64,000 bases of DNA from Achromobacter sp. RTa (lineage in GTDB: Bacteria; Pseudomonadota; Gammaproteobacteria; Burkholderiales; Burkholderiaceae_B), in the NCBI RefSeq assembly GCF_000757485.1, contig NZ_JPYO01000013.1:161802-225801 (forward strand), read 5' to 3'. Numbering within the stretch: the stretch's first letter is position 1; every line of letters starts with the position of its first letter. The notes under the pieces were generated by a model. It was not told the DNA's origin, did no database searches, and saw nothing but the letters and a program-made list of their open reading frames with translations. Positions 1-8,915 of the stretch are shown here, piece after piece. The position numbers and the translations under genes were made by a program.

Positions 1-361
1 ACCAACTGCCCCCGTCGCCATCGCTCACGTAGACGCGCACGTCGTCGAGCAGGGAATTGCTCAGCCGCAGCATCCAGCCGCCTCGCGCCACCTCGTCCAC
101 CTGTATCGGCAGGCGCAGCCAGACCGTGTCCCGGGTAAAGCCCGCGCTCAGGCTCGCAGGCAGCGGCTTCCAGGCCTGGGCCTCGGCCGCCTGGCTGACT
201 GTCAGGGCGCCAGCGGGATCGTCCAGGCGCTCCAGATGGCCGGAAGCATCCGCGTGGCCCAGCCGCGTGTCCAGGCGCAAAGGCTCGGCGCGCGCCTGTC
301 CGGCGGCCGCCAGAACCGCAGCCAGCCAAAGCGTCAGCAGCGCCAGCCACGCCCGCCGCAT
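1..361 (-). CDS. Sensor histidine kinase with 7TMR-DISM extracellular domain (N-terminal part only)
   Basis: Reading from an ATG at 361 down to the window edge gives about 120 residues: a signal-peptide-like start (MRRAWLALLTLWLAAVLAAA, then GQARAEP) followed by a periplasmic domain with the pattern LRLDTRLGHAD, FTRDTVWLRLPI and LRLSNSLLDDVRVYVSD. This is the 7TMR-DISMED2 pattern found ahead of seven transmembrane helices in sensor kinases or diguanylate cyclases. The output domain lies outside the window. The start lies 90 bp from a divergent response regulator gene, so I infer a two-component pair with this as the kinase; a cyclase output cannot be excluded. Confidence 0.7.
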   Translation of the reverse strand, partial: MRRAWLALLTLWLAAVLAAAGQARAEPLRLDTRLGHADASGHLERLDDPAGALTVSQAAEAQAWKPLPASLSAGFTRDTVWLRLPIQVDEVARGGWMLRLSNSLLDDVRVYVSDGDGGSW

Positions 362-451
362 AGGGTAAGATTTCCGTTTCATCCCGTCGCAATCCCGTGC
401 AGCCACGCAGATTACACCACCGCCCCAGCCGATCCTCCGAAGGCGCCCGGC

Positions 452-1153
452 ATGATTGAAGTCATTCTGCTCGAAGACGAACCCGTGCTGCGCCAGGAAC
501 TGGGCGAATTCCTGGAAGAACTCGGCTATGCGCCCAGATGCGTGTCCAGCCTGCAGGAATTCGACCGGCACTTCGACGCGGGCCGCCATCACCTGGCCGT
601 AATCGACATAGGCCTGCCCGACGGCTGCGGCCTGGACCTGGTCCAGCGCCTGCGCCAGGACGGCCAGAAGCTGGGCATCGTCGTGTTCAGTGCGCGTCAG
701 ACCAGCGCGGACAGGATTGCCGGCCTGGGGCTGGGCGCCGACCACTACCTGGGCAAGGGCTGCGATCTCGACGAACTGGCCGCCACGCTGGCTGCCCTGG
801 TGCGGCGCTTGGGTTTGCAGCAACAGCCGGCGTCCGGCCAGGCGCCGCCTGCCTGGACGCTGGAAGTGGGCCCTCGCCGCCTGCTCGTTCCCGACGCGCC
901 CGCCGTGCCGCTATCGCAGCAGGATTTGATGGTGCTGCGCTGCCTGATGAGCCATCCCGGCGAAAACATCAGCCGCAGGCAGATAATCGAAGAACTGGGC
1001 TTCGACTTCCTGGACTACGACCAGCGCCGCCTGGACACGCAGATGCGCAGGCTGCGCCGCCGCGTGGAAGACGCCAGCGGCCAGACGCTGCCCGTCAAGA
1101 CATTACGCAGCAGCGGCTATTGCTTCTATCAAGCGGCGCAGGTGCGCGCGTAG
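452..1153 (+). CDS. OmpR-type response regulator
   Basis: This 233-aa protein begins MIEVILLEDEPVLRQEL at the ATG at 452; the frame is open further upstream, but that part reads through the antisense of the divergent sensor gene and has no domain character. Residues 1-115 form a receiver domain with acidic pair E8/D9, phosphoacceptor D52 (AVIDIGLPDG), a Ser switch residue (VVFSARQ) and a conserved Lys (YLGKGCD). The C-terminal part (about 135-230) is a winged-helix DNA-binding domain ending in the usual SSGYCFY hairpin. Its partner is probably the divergent sensor at 361. The regulated genes cannot be read from the sequence. Confidence 0.9.
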   Translation: MIEVILLEDEPVLRQELGEFLEELGYAPRCVSSLQEFDRHFDAGRHHLAVIDIGLPDGCGLDLVQRLRQDGQKLGIVVFSARQTSADRIAGLGLGADHYLGKGCDLDELAATLAALVRRLGLQQQPASGQAPPAWTLEVGPRRLLVPDAPAVPLSQQDLMVLRCLMSHPGENISRRQIIEELGFDFLDYDQRRLDTQMRRLRRRVEDASGQTLPVKTLRSSGYCFYQAAQVRA

Positions 1154-1195
1154 CGACAATAGCGCCGGCAAAGAAAAACACCACACAACCCAACC

Positions 1196-1822
1196 TTACT
1201 TGCTGGCCTTGACGGTCGAGTACGAGGCCATCAGGTTGCGGTAGTCGGGGATATGGTTGGCGAACAGCGTGCCCAGGCCTTCGATGTCATTGCGCCAGTC
1301 GCGATGCAATTCGCAGGCCACGCCAAACCAGCTCATCAATTGCGCGCCGGCCTGCTCCATGCGGCTCCAGGCGGCATTGCGGGTCGCTTCGTTGAAGGTG
1401 CCGGAAGCGTCGGTGACGACGAATACGTCAAAGCCTTCTTCCAGCGCCGACAGCGCAGGAAATGCCACGCACACTTCCGTGACGACGCCCGCGATGATCA
1501 GTTGCTTCTTGCCGGTGGCTCTGACCGCCTTGACGAAGTCTTCGTTGTCCCAGGCATTGATGTTGCCGGGACGGGCGATGTAGGGCGCCTTCGGGAATTT
1601 GTCCTTCAGTTCCTGCACCAGCGGACCATTGGGTCCGTCTTCGAAGCTGGTGGTCAGGATGGTCGGCAGCTTGAAATAGTCGGCCAGGTCGGCCAGGGCC
1701 AGGACGTTGTTCTTGAACTGGTCGGGCTGGAAATCCCGCACCAGCGACAGCAGGCCGGTCTGGTGATCGACCAGCAGCACCGCGGCCTGGGTCTTGTCGA
1801 GTTTCACATAGGGCTTGGCCAT
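1196..1822 (-). CDS. Isochorismatase-family hydrolase (YcaC-like)
   Basis: A 208-aa cysteine-hydrolase-fold protein. The start at 1822 (MAKPYVKLDKTQ) is preferred over a further upstream one because GGAG sits a few bases before it. Asp19 (LLVDHQTG) and Cys118 (GVVTEVCVAF) fall exactly where the nucleophile and acid of E. coli YcaC lie. The position of the third triad residue (Lys in the classical family) appears to hold Arg84 (IARPGN). The substrate is unknown; relatives hydrolyse amides or nitriles, or have no assigned reaction. It is divergent from the LysR gene at 2028, the usual arrangement for an activator and its target. Confidence 0.85.
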   Translation of the reverse strand: MAKPYVKLDKTQAAVLLVDHQTGLLSLVRDFQPDQFKNNVLALADLADYFKLPTILTTSFEDGPNGPLVQELKDKFPKAPYIARPGNINAWDNEDFVKAVRATGKKQLIIAGVVTEVCVAFPALSALEEGFDVFVVTDASGTFNEATRNAAWSRMEQAGAQLMSWFGVACELHRDWRNDIEGLGTLFANHIPDYRNLMASYSTVKASK

Positions 1823-2027
1823 GAATTTCTCCGGGAATGGGTTGGACGCGAACAAGAGTAGTCCAGTCCGGACACGGCGGGGAGCAATCCAGGTTTCCTT
1901 GCGCCGAACACCAGATTCGCCAGCACCGAACGAGAAACCAGGCCTTGCGCGAACGCGCTCGTCCGCGCCCTCGGCAGTAAACTAACGGCCTTGTTCGCAC
2001 GAACGCCGATCAGCCGAAGGAAGCACC

Positions 2028-3023
2028 ATGCAGTGGCGATACGACGACATGGAAACCTTCGTACAAGTGGTCCGGTGCGCAGGCGTGACGGGTGCGGCCA
2101 AGCACCTCAAACTGACGAAATCCGTGATCAGCAAGCGGGTTCGCGACTTCGAACTGGCCCTGGAGCTCCAGCTTTTCCAACGGCTCCCCGGCCGGCTGGA
2201 ACTTACCGAGGCTGGCGAGGCCCTCTACGATCGCATCGCGCCTCTGCTGGGCGAACTGCACGAGGCCGTGGAAGACATGGTGCCGAGCAGTGGCGGCTCG
2301 CTGCGCGGCCGCCTCCGCATCTCCACGCCCATGTCGTTCGGCATCCGCTACCTGGGCCCGGTCATCGCCGACTTCGGCCGCCTGCACCCCGATCTCGAAA
2401 TCGCGGTCGACTACGACGACCGCCCGGTCTCGCTCGCCCACGGCGGGTACGACGTCGCCGTTCGGATCGGGCACTTGGAGGATTCCTCGCTGAAGACGCG
2501 CACGCTCGGAGAATGCAAGCGCCTGATCTGCTGCAGCCCCGACTACGCGCAACGCCGCGGGATGCCGGGCAACGTGGCTGGCCTGGCGGAACACGATGCG
2601 ATCGATTACGCCTTGGTGCACGCCAGGCGCTTTTGGCAATTCGAAGGGCCTCAGGGGGAGCCGGTCACCGTGGCGATGCGGTCCCGGATCCTGGCCAACA
2701 ACGGAGAAGCCATCCGCGACATGGCCATCGCGGGGCTGGGCATCGCGTCCCTGCCGGCGTTTCTTGTCGCGGAAGCGATTGGCGACGGACGCCTCATCGC
2801 CATCCCCCTGGAAATGCAGCAGCGCCCATACACTATGGCGGCCCTGTATCCGAATACTAGGCATGTGCCCGCCAAGGTCCGCACTTTTATCGACCACCTG
2901 GTGCGGATGTTCCAGCTGCATGCGCCCGGCGAGTTGCCGGGTCAGACGCCCGAATACATGACGCGCCCCGGTACAGGCATCGGCGCTGTCAGGATCGACC
3001 CCGACTCGGACTCGGTAATGTAA
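2028..3023 (+). CDS. LysR-family transcriptional regulator
   Basis: 331 aa. The N-terminal winged helix-turn-helix (about residues 8-65; GVTGAAKHLKLTKSVISKRV) is followed by a LysR substrate-binding domain (about 90-300). It is most like the CrgA/DmlR-type branch, which often regulates a divergent gene, here the isochorismatase at 1822. The protein runs about 30 residues past the usual family end (tail GQTPEYMTRPGTGIGAVRI), and this tail overlaps the 3' end of the convergent lactonase gene by 82 bp. That suggests loss of an earlier stop codon or a compacted junction. The inducer is unknown. Confidence 0.88.
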   Translation: MQWRYDDMETFVQVVRCAGVTGAAKHLKLTKSVISKRVRDFELALELQLFQRLPGRLELTEAGEALYDRIAPLLGELHEAVEDMVPSSGGSLRGRLRISTPMSFGIRYLGPVIADFGRLHPDLEIAVDYDDRPVSLAHGGYDVAVRIGHLEDSSLKTRTLGECKRLICCSPDYAQRRGMPGNVAGLAEHDAIDYALVHARRFWQFEGPQGEPVTVAMRSRILANNGEAIRDMAIAGLGIASLPAFLVAEAIGDGRLIAIPLEMQQRPYTMAALYPNTRHVPAKVRTFIDHLVRMFQLHAPGELPGQTPEYMTRPGTGIGAVRIDPDSDSVM

Positions 3024-3856
3024 AGCGTCTTGCGGTCCACCCCCCCGAACGCAATATTGGTGGTCAAGGCTCCCAGCGGGGAATTGATGCGCAGCATAGG
3101 TTCGCCGCGGTTGCTGAATAGCCAGACCGCGCCCAGGCCGACATGCGCTACCGCCAGGTTGCCTTCCTCGTCGATGGCAAGGCCATCCGGCCCGCCTCCG
3201 CCGGACATCTGGATGAAGGTGCCGACCTTGGTCACATGGCCGTCGCGCGTCAGCGGAACGCGCCAGATGGCGTTTGCCCGCGTTACCGCCACGTACAGAA
3301 CGGACTCGCTCGGATCCAGTACCAGACCGTTTGGGCTGGGTATGTTGTCCAGCAGGCAGTCGACACTGCCATCCGCCCGGCGCCTGAAGACGCGGCCCGT
3401 CTGATCATGCCAGCCGGTCAGGCCCTGGTCGGTGAAATACAGATCGCCGTTGGACGCGAATACCAGGTCGTTCACGGCCTTTAGCCGCTCAAGGTGGACC
3501 CGTTCAAGAACAGGCCTTACCTCGCCGGTTTCCGGTTCGAGCTGAACGATGCCGCGGGCATAGTCCGCAATGAAAATGCTGCCGTCCTGATGGATTTTGA
3601 GACCATTGGGCTCGCCATCGTAATCGGCAATCAGTTCAAACCGGCCTTGACCGTCGACCCGGAATACCCGGCCCCAGGGCACGTCCACGCAATACAGGCG
3701 GCCCTGGGCATCGAAGGACGGCCCCTCCAGCAGGGAATGCGGCGGTTGATTGCCCGGCTGATAGCGATGCCACTCGGACGTGCCTTCCGGCTTTCTGAAT
3801 GCGTCGGGCAGACGAGCAAAGACTTGGGCTTCGATGGCTGGCGGAACGGCGTACAT
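2942..3856 (-). CDS. SMP-30/gluconolactonase-family lactonase
   Basis: 304 aa from the ATG at 3856 (MYAVPPAIEAQ); the open frame upstream is only antisense of the neighbouring gene. The six-bladed propeller signature is clear: E44 (LLEGPSFD), N129 (KAVNDLVF), N176 (SPNGLVLD) and D224 (GPDGLAID) fit the divalent-metal ligands of SMP-30 lactonases. It lies directly downstream of a uronate dehydrogenase-like gene, so its inferred job is to open the aldarolactone formed by that enzyme to an aldarate, as UxuL-type lactonases do. A gluconolactonase role is the alternative. Last gene of the TRAP operon. Confidence 0.85.
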   Translation of the reverse strand: MYAVPPAIEAQVFARLPDAFRKPEGTSEWHRYQPGNQPPHSLLEGPSFDAQGRLYCVDVPWGRVFRVDGQGRFELIADYDGEPNGLKIHQDGSIFIADYARGIVQLEPETGEVRPVLERVHLERLKAVNDLVFASNGDLYFTDQGLTGWHDQTGRVFRRRADGSVDCLLDNIPSPNGLVLDPSESVLYVAVTRANAIWRVPLTRDGHVTKVGTFIQMSGGGGPDGLAIDEEGNLAVAHVGLGAVWLFSNRGEPMLRINSPLGALTTNIAFGGVDRKTLYITESESGSILTAPMPVPGRVMYSGV

Positions 3857-3912
3857 GGTTTTCCCGTGGCAACTGGTTATTCGTGGACGGCAACGATCTC
3901 GAAACGGAAGCC

Positions 3913-4746
3913 TCAGGAGATTCTGTCGGTTGTGCCGACAAACTCCAGGGGGCAATAGAAGCCGCCGTGGAACTGGGCGGCTATCGGATCCTCGGGTATG
4001 TTCCTGGCCAGGATCTCCGCCGCGAAAACCTCGGAGTCGTCTTGCGGCTGGTAGCCCAGGAACTTCACATTGGAGTTGTCCCAGCGATTGCGAAGATTGT
4101 TCGACACGCCATAGGCCACGGCAAAATGGTACGACTCGTGCTCGATGCAGCAACGCGCCAGCTCCGCCATGTCCTTGTGGCTGATCCAGGTCAGCAGTTG
4201 CCGGGCCTCGCTCGGATGGTCTGGGGTGCGGAACGTGCCGATCCGCAGGCACGCGACCGACATGCCGTACTTGTCGGCATACATCCGCCCCAAGGCCTCG
4301 CCAAACACCTTCGAAACCCCATAAAGCGAATCGGGCCTGGGCTGCACGGTGTTGTCCAGGAATTTTTCCCTTCTGTGATAGCCCACCGCATGGTTCGAAC
4401 TGGCGAAAATGACGCGGGGCACGTTTTGGCGACGGGCGGCTTCGAACACGTTGTAGCAGCCATCGATATTCATTGGAAGGATTTTCTCCCAGGTGTCCAC
4501 GCCAGGAATCCCGGCAAGGTGGACAACGCAATCGATGCCTTCCATGCAGCGCTCTACGGAGCTCATGTCCCGGACGTCGATCGCGCAGATTTCCTCGCCC
4601 GCTTGCGCGGGCTCCTGCTCGGCGATATCGGCCAGGCGCAGCAAGGCATAGCGGCCGCGCAACTGATCGCGCAGGCATTTGCCTATGTTCCCAGCCGCTC
4701 CCGTGATCAGCACCCGCAGATCTTCAGGTTTTGTGAAGCAAGTCAT
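3913..4746 (-). CDS. udh: NAD-dependent uronate dehydrogenase-like enzyme (extended SDR)
   Basis: 277 aa from the ATG at 4746 with a good AGGAAG ribosome site. Rossmann motif VLITGAAGNIGK (residues 12-23), catalytic SSN at 116-118 (FASSNHAVGY), and Tyr142/Lys146 (LYGVSKVFGE). The pattern SSNHAVGYH...RPDSLYGVSKVFGE...RIGTF...WDNSNVKFLGY matches bacterial uronate dehydrogenases, which oxidise D-glucuronate or D-galacturonate to the aldarolactone with NAD+. Flanked by a TRAP transporter and a lactonase, which is the expected oxidative uronate setting. Symbol given by similarity; the substrate is not proven. Confidence 0.8.
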   Translation of the reverse strand: MTCFTKPEDLRVLITGAAGNIGKCLRDQLRGRYALLRLADIAEQEPAQAGEEICAIDVRDMSSVERCMEGIDCVVHLAGIPGVDTWEKILPMNIDGCYNVFEAARRQNVPRVIFASSNHAVGYHRREKFLDNTVQPRPDSLYGVSKVFGEALGRMYADKYGMSVACLRIGTFRTPDHPSEARQLLTWISHKDMAELARCCIEHESYHFAVAYGVSNNLRNRWDNSNVKFLGYQPQDDSEVFAAEILARNIPEDPIAAQFHGGFYCPLEFVGTTDRIS

Positions 4747-4783
4747 TGGTCTTCCTGTGTCTTTCCCGAGGCGGGGCAATGGG

Positions 4784-5776
4784 CTATTTCTTGGCGCTGG
4801 CCTTGGCGGCAATCACGGCGTCATAGAGCGCCTGGCCATTGGGCGCTTCGCCGATCAGCTTCTTTACGACCGGCCTTGTCGCCTGCACCAGGGAATCGAG
4901 ATCGCTCGGGTAGACAATCGCAACGCCCTTCTCCTTCATGGTTACCATCCCTTCGTCATAGACCTTCTTGTAATAGTCGCGGGCGTAGGCCATCGCTTCA
5001 TCGGCCGCTTCCTTGACGATTTTCCGCTCATCGTCGGAAAAGGAATCCCAGCGGGTCTTGGACATGACCAACAGCGCTGGGTGAATATTGACATGCGTCA
5101 TGTTGAAGTACTTGGACACTTCGATGAACTTGTCGGACACGAATTGGTCGGGCGTGGTCTCGCCGCCATCGATGACCTTCTGCTGCAGCGCCAGGTACAG
5201 CTCGGAATACGCCATCGGGGTAGCCTGCGCGCCCAGGGTCTTGTAGCTTTCAACATATCCCGGCGACTGGATGACGCGGATTTTCATGCCCTTCAGGTCA
5301 TCGGCAGAATTGATGGCCCGATTCCCGAAAACATTGCGCTCGATGGCCGAGAACCAGCCCAGGCCCACCAGGCCATATTTGGGAAGAATATCCATGAACT
5401 TGTCGCCGACAGGGCCGGCGAGAATTTCGTTGGCCTGCTGAACGCTGTCGAACAGGAAAGGCGTATCGAAAACCAGGAATTCTTTCACCACGTTGTTCAA
5501 CGCTGGCTGGCCGGTAACGAACAGATCGGTAGCGCCGGCCACGGCGCCCTGGATCATGGTGAGCTCCCCGCCCAATTGCGAATGCGGGAATACCGTGACA
5601 GTGATCTTTCCGTTCGATTTCTCTTTCAGGATATCGGCGAACTTTTGCGTTCCGACATGGAACGGGCTGTCCGTGGTAAGCGTATGCCCCACGTCCATAT
5701 TCAACGCATGGGACGGCGCAGAGAACATCAGCGCGCTCAAGGCCCCGATGCCGAGCATTTTCTTGAAAGCCTTCAT
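4784..5776 (-). CDS. dctP: TRAP transporter periplasmic substrate-binding protein (DctP family)
   Basis: 330 aa with a cleavable signal peptide (MKAFKKMLGIGALSALMFSA, cleavage probably after SHA near residue 24). The DctP fold is evident from GHTLTTDSPFHVGTQKFAD, the LKGMKIRV segment carrying the conserved Arg that binds substrate carboxylates, and the YSELYLALQQKVIDGGE motif. GGAGACAAAAA precedes the ATG. It captures an organic acid in the periplasm and delivers it to the DctQM membrane pair encoded just upstream. Genes on both sides suggest a uronate or related sugar acid as ligand. Confidence 0.92.
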   Translation of the reverse strand: MKAFKKMLGIGALSALMFSAPSHALNMDVGHTLTTDSPFHVGTQKFADILKEKSNGKITVTVFPHSQLGGELTMIQGAVAGATDLFVTGQPALNNVVKEFLVFDTPFLFDSVQQANEILAGPVGDKFMDILPKYGLVGLGWFSAIERNVFGNRAINSADDLKGMKIRVIQSPGYVESYKTLGAQATPMAYSELYLALQQKVIDGGETTPDQFVSDKFIEVSKYFNMTHVNIHPALLVMSKTRWDSFSDDERKIVKEAADEAMAYARDYYKKVYDEGMVTMKEKGVAIVYPSDLDSLVQATRPVVKKLIGEAPNGQALYDAVIAAKASAKK

Positions 5777-5848
5777 TTTTTGTCTCCTGGATTATTTCTG
5801 GATTTATGTTTTTTCGGTTTGCGCCGAGCTTCCACCCGGCGCCGCTAT

Positions 5849-7120
5849 CTACAGAAACGCCGTGCTGAGGGCGGGAACATAAGAGATGATCAGGATGTCC
5901 ACGATCAGCACCGCCAGAAAGATGACCAGGTAGCGGGCCAATTGGTGCATCTTCAACTGGGCAACCTCACACACCACAAACAGGTTGACCCCTACCGGCG
6001 GAGTGACCATGCCAACAGCCAGATTGGTAATGACGATCATGCCGAAATGGATGGGATCGATTCCAAAACTCACGCTGATCGGAGCAAGAATCGGCACGAT
6101 AATCAGGATCGCGGCCAGCGCTTCGATGAACATGCCGACAACGAACAACATGCCGTTCACCAGCAGCAGGAAGACAAAGGGGCTGGTCGTCACCGATCCG
6201 AGCGTGGCGGCCACGCGTTGCGGCACCTGGTTGATCGTCAACAGATATGCAAACACGGCGGCAAAGGCAACGATCAGCAAGATGATCGCGGACATCACGG
6301 CGGCACGTCCGAAAATGCCGAGCAGGTTCTTGAGCGTGATTTCCTTGTATACGAACATCCCCAGCGCCAGGCCGTAAAGGACCGCAATACAAGAAGCTTC
6401 GGTGGGCGTGAACAGGCCGCCATATATACCGCCCAGGATGATGACGGGCATCATCAGGGCCAGCGTCGCGTCGCGCAAGGCCACCAGCACGCCTTTGGTC
6501 CAATCCTTCAGGCTCAGCGCGCGAACTTCATCAAAGCCCTTGATGCTGGCAATCACGCAGACCGTCAGGATCAGCGATACGGCGATCAGGAGCCCCGGGA
6601 GGATCCCCGCGATGAACAGCGCCCCGACCGATACGTTGGCCGTCAGCGCATAGACGATCATCGGAATCGAAGGCGGAATAATGGCTCCCAGCTCACCGGA
6701 AGACGCCGCGATCGACGCCGCGAACGAGCGTGGATATCCCTTCTTCTCCATTTCGGGAATCAGCACGGATCCGATGGCGGCGGTGGTCGCGGAGGAAGAT
6801 CCCGACACCGTGGCGAACAGCAGGGACGTCAATACCGCGACGGCGCCCAGGCCTCCCCTGATCCAGCCGACAAACGCGTTGGCCAACTGGACCAGTCTGC
6901 GCGCGACGCCTCCCGACTGCATGAGATGGCCCGCCAGGATGAAAAACGGCACGGCCATCAGGCTGAATGAGTCCAGCGACTGGAAAGCCATCTGCACCAC
7001 GATCAGCAGCGATCGGTCGCCCGACTGCAGCGCCATGGCCGCAGACAGGCCCAGCGCCGTCATGATCGGCGCGCCTATCAGCATGATCAGGAAAAACGAC
7101 AAGCCAAGAACCAGGATCAT
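5849..7120 (-). CDS. dctM: TRAP transporter large permease (DctM family)
   Basis: 423 aa, almost entirely hydrophobic with about 12 predicted transmembrane segments. Family motifs include the N-terminal LFFLIMLIGAPIMTALGLSAA, ILAGHLMQSGGVARRLV, the GELGAIIPPSIPMIVYAL loop and VGMVTPPVGVNLFVV near the end. It forms the sodium-driven translocation channel of the TRAP system. Its start overlaps the dctQ stop by 4 nt (ATGA), so the two are translationally coupled. Dozens of bases separate it from dctP downstream. Confidence 0.93.
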   Translation of the reverse strand: MILVLGLSFFLIMLIGAPIMTALGLSAAMALQSGDRSLLIVVQMAFQSLDSFSLMAVPFFILAGHLMQSGGVARRLVQLANAFVGWIRGGLGAVAVLTSLLFATVSGSSSATTAAIGSVLIPEMEKKGYPRSFAASIAASSGELGAIIPPSIPMIVYALTANVSVGALFIAGILPGLLIAVSLILTVCVIASIKGFDEVRALSLKDWTKGVLVALRDATLALMMPVIILGGIYGGLFTPTEASCIAVLYGLALGMFVYKEITLKNLLGIFGRAAVMSAIILLIVAFAAVFAYLLTINQVPQRVAATLGSVTTSPFVFLLLVNGMLFVVGMFIEALAAILIIVPILAPISVSFGIDPIHFGMIVITNLAVGMVTPPVGVNLFVVCEVAQLKMHQLARYLVIFLAVLIVDILIISYVPALSTAFL

Positions 7121-7707
7121 AATGCCCCCTCGACACTATTCTTTATTTCCATCGCCTCTTCCATTTCCGCCGATTCCCGCTGCGGCGATTCCACGTTCAG
7201 CAGTTCCTTGACTGCATTCGTAAGCGTGTTCGCGCACATGAGCAGGCAGCCGGCAGCCATCAACGAATAGACATAGGCCATCGGCATTTCCATCGCGGGC
7301 GACCATTGCTTCAGCCCGAGTTCGATCAATCGGATGGATTTCCAGACCAGCAACAGTGCAAGCGCCAAGGTCAGGACATGGGACAGCAGCCGCAGCCAGC
7401 GGGCAAGACGCTCCGGGACCAGGCTGATGAATACGTCGACGCCGATCAAGCGCAGATGATAGGCAGCCACCGCACCGCCGATGAAGACGCTCCCGACCAT
7501 CATGTAGCGCGCGATTTCTTCCGCCCATGGCGCGGAAAATGGAATACCGGTGTAGGTATAAAGAAGCCGGGCGAAAACCGAAACCGAAATAGCTGCAATC
7601 ATGCCGAGCAGCAGCAGCCCGGCGCATTTCTCCGCAGCGTTGTTGACGGAATCCATGGTTCGCTGCAGGGCCTGGAACTTCCTGTGGGAGGCAGCGCCTT
7701 CGCTCAT
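7117..7707 (-). CDS. dctQ: TRAP transporter small permease (DctQ family)
   Basis: 196 aa with four hydrophobic segments (about residues 30-50, 65-90, 105-125 and 148-170) and the family pattern PWAEEIARYMMVGSVFIGGA plus HLRLIGVDVF. A strong GGGGAGG ribosome site lies 4 nt before the ATG at 7707. It is the accessory membrane subunit that docks the DctM channel. About 130 bp separate it from the upstream dehydrogenase gene; that gap contains several T-rich runs, but I see no clear terminator. Confidence 0.9.
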   Translation of the reverse strand: MSEGAASHRKFQALQRTMDSVNNAAEKCAGLLLLGMIAAISVSVFARLLYTYTGIPFSAPWAEEIARYMMVGSVFIGGAVAAYHLRLIGVDVFISLVPERLARWLRLLSHVLTLALALLLVWKSIRLIELGLKQWSPAMEMPMAYVYSLMAAGCLLMCANTLTNAVKELLNVESPQRESAEMEEAMEIKNSVEGAL

Positions 7708-7836
7708 ACGGCCTCCCCGTGTTTTTTGTCTCGCTTCATCAACCTACCCCTTTTTTGCTTGATAGGAATCTGCGTTGCAGACTTGTCTTATTGGTGTTTT
7801 TTTATGGTTGCCGCGTTTGCCTTTGTATAGCCAATG

Positions 7837-8772
7837 TCAGTTATTGGCCTCTTCATCCGAAAGAATGCGTGCGGCCTTGAGCAGCGCCGTCTCGTATCGC
7901 TTCTGCTCGGCTGCCACTTGTTCGGGAGTCCATTGGTAAAACCCGCGCAACGATGGGGATTTCACGCCGACATTTCCGTTTGCCACCAGTTCGCGCATAT
8001 AGGCGCTGGGTTCCTGGTCGGTACGCAGGTAGGGATACATCGTCGCCGCCGCGGCGCAGTGGATATCGATCCCGGCCAGATCCTTCTGCAGCAAGGGGCC
8101 GGCCGCGATGTACCGGAACCCGAATCCATACCGGACGGCCGCATCCACATCTTCCGGAGACGCGAAGTCCTCTTCGACCAGCGCGATTGCCTCGCGCATC
8201 AAGGCATGCTGAATCCTGTTGGCAAGAAATCCCGGAATATCGCGCTTGACCCGGATCGGTTTTTTTCCGACTGCCCGCATGATTGCGCTGACCTGCTCGG
8301 CCGTCGACGCATCCGATACCGCGCTGCAAACCACTTCAACGGCCGGCACCAGATGGGCCGGCATAAAGAAATGCAGCCCGAGCATGCGGTTTTGCGTCGC
8401 CAGGTTTTTTCCGATCTGGCTGATTGGAAAACTCGATGAATTACTGGTCAACGGCGTTGGCGCCGCGCATAGGGCTTCCAGCTCGGCAAACACCGCCTGT
8501 TTGAGTTCGAGATTCTCGAATACGCATTCGATGACAATATCGACATCAGCCCAATCGACATCCGCCAGCGCTCCATAAATGGCCGGCGGGGCAGCGCTGC
8601 CGTCAGCGCCGAGCGCCCGGGCAGCCGCGTCCACTTTTCCAGGGAGCGCGAGCCGCGCCGACGCATCCGATTCAACCACGTGGACGCTCCACTGCGCCAC
8701 GTTGAACATGGCCGCCACCGCGCACCCCATTGTTCCGCCGCCCACCACAACCACCTTATTGACGCCGCTCAT
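7837..8772 (-). CDS. 3-hydroxyacyl-CoA dehydrogenase/L-gulonate 3-dehydrogenase-family oxidoreductase
   Basis: 311 aa with both domains of the family. An N-terminal Rossmann fold (VVVVGGGTMGCAVAAMF, residues 7-23) is followed by the TSNSSSFPIS loop (109-118), catalytic His134 in LGLHFFMPAHLVPAVEVV with Glu146, and a C-terminal helical domain (FLANRIQHALMREAIALVEE). Length and layout fit single-substrate L-3-hydroxyacid dehydrogenases such as L-gulonate 3-dehydrogenase as well as 3-hydroxybutyryl-CoA dehydrogenases. As first gene of a sugar-acid-like operon I favour a free hydroxy acid as substrate. Uncertain. Confidence 0.75.
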   Translation of the reverse strand: MSGVNKVVVVGGGTMGCAVAAMFNVAQWSVHVVESDASARLALPGKVDAAARALGADGSAAPPAIYGALADVDWADVDIVIECVFENLELKQAVFAELEALCAAPTPLTSNSSSFPISQIGKNLATQNRMLGLHFFMPAHLVPAVEVVCSAVSDASTAEQVSAIMRAVGKKPIRVKRDIPGFLANRIQHALMREAIALVEEDFASPEDVDAAVRYGFGFRYIAAGPLLQKDLAGIDIHCAAAATMYPYLRTDQEPSAYMRELVANGNVGVKSPSLRGFYQWTPEQVAAEQKRYETALLKAARILSDEEANN

Positions 8773-8915
8773 TATTTATTCCCGATTAAAGGCTTGGTTA
8801 AGTGCTGGGTATCAATGTACAGAGGTGCCTGTGATTGGTAAAATTCAAATAACCGAATAGAGTTTTCAAAAATATCAATAGTTCATCTATCGCCGCATCG
8901 AATGGAGTTTCGGCA

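Noticed and set aside
4679..6970. Long plus-strand open frame (763 codons) opposite the TRAP genes
   Set aside because: It is an antisense shadow of dctP/dctM in GC-rich codons; its translation is His/Gln/Arg-rich without any family motif, while the minus strand encodes clear TRAP proteins.
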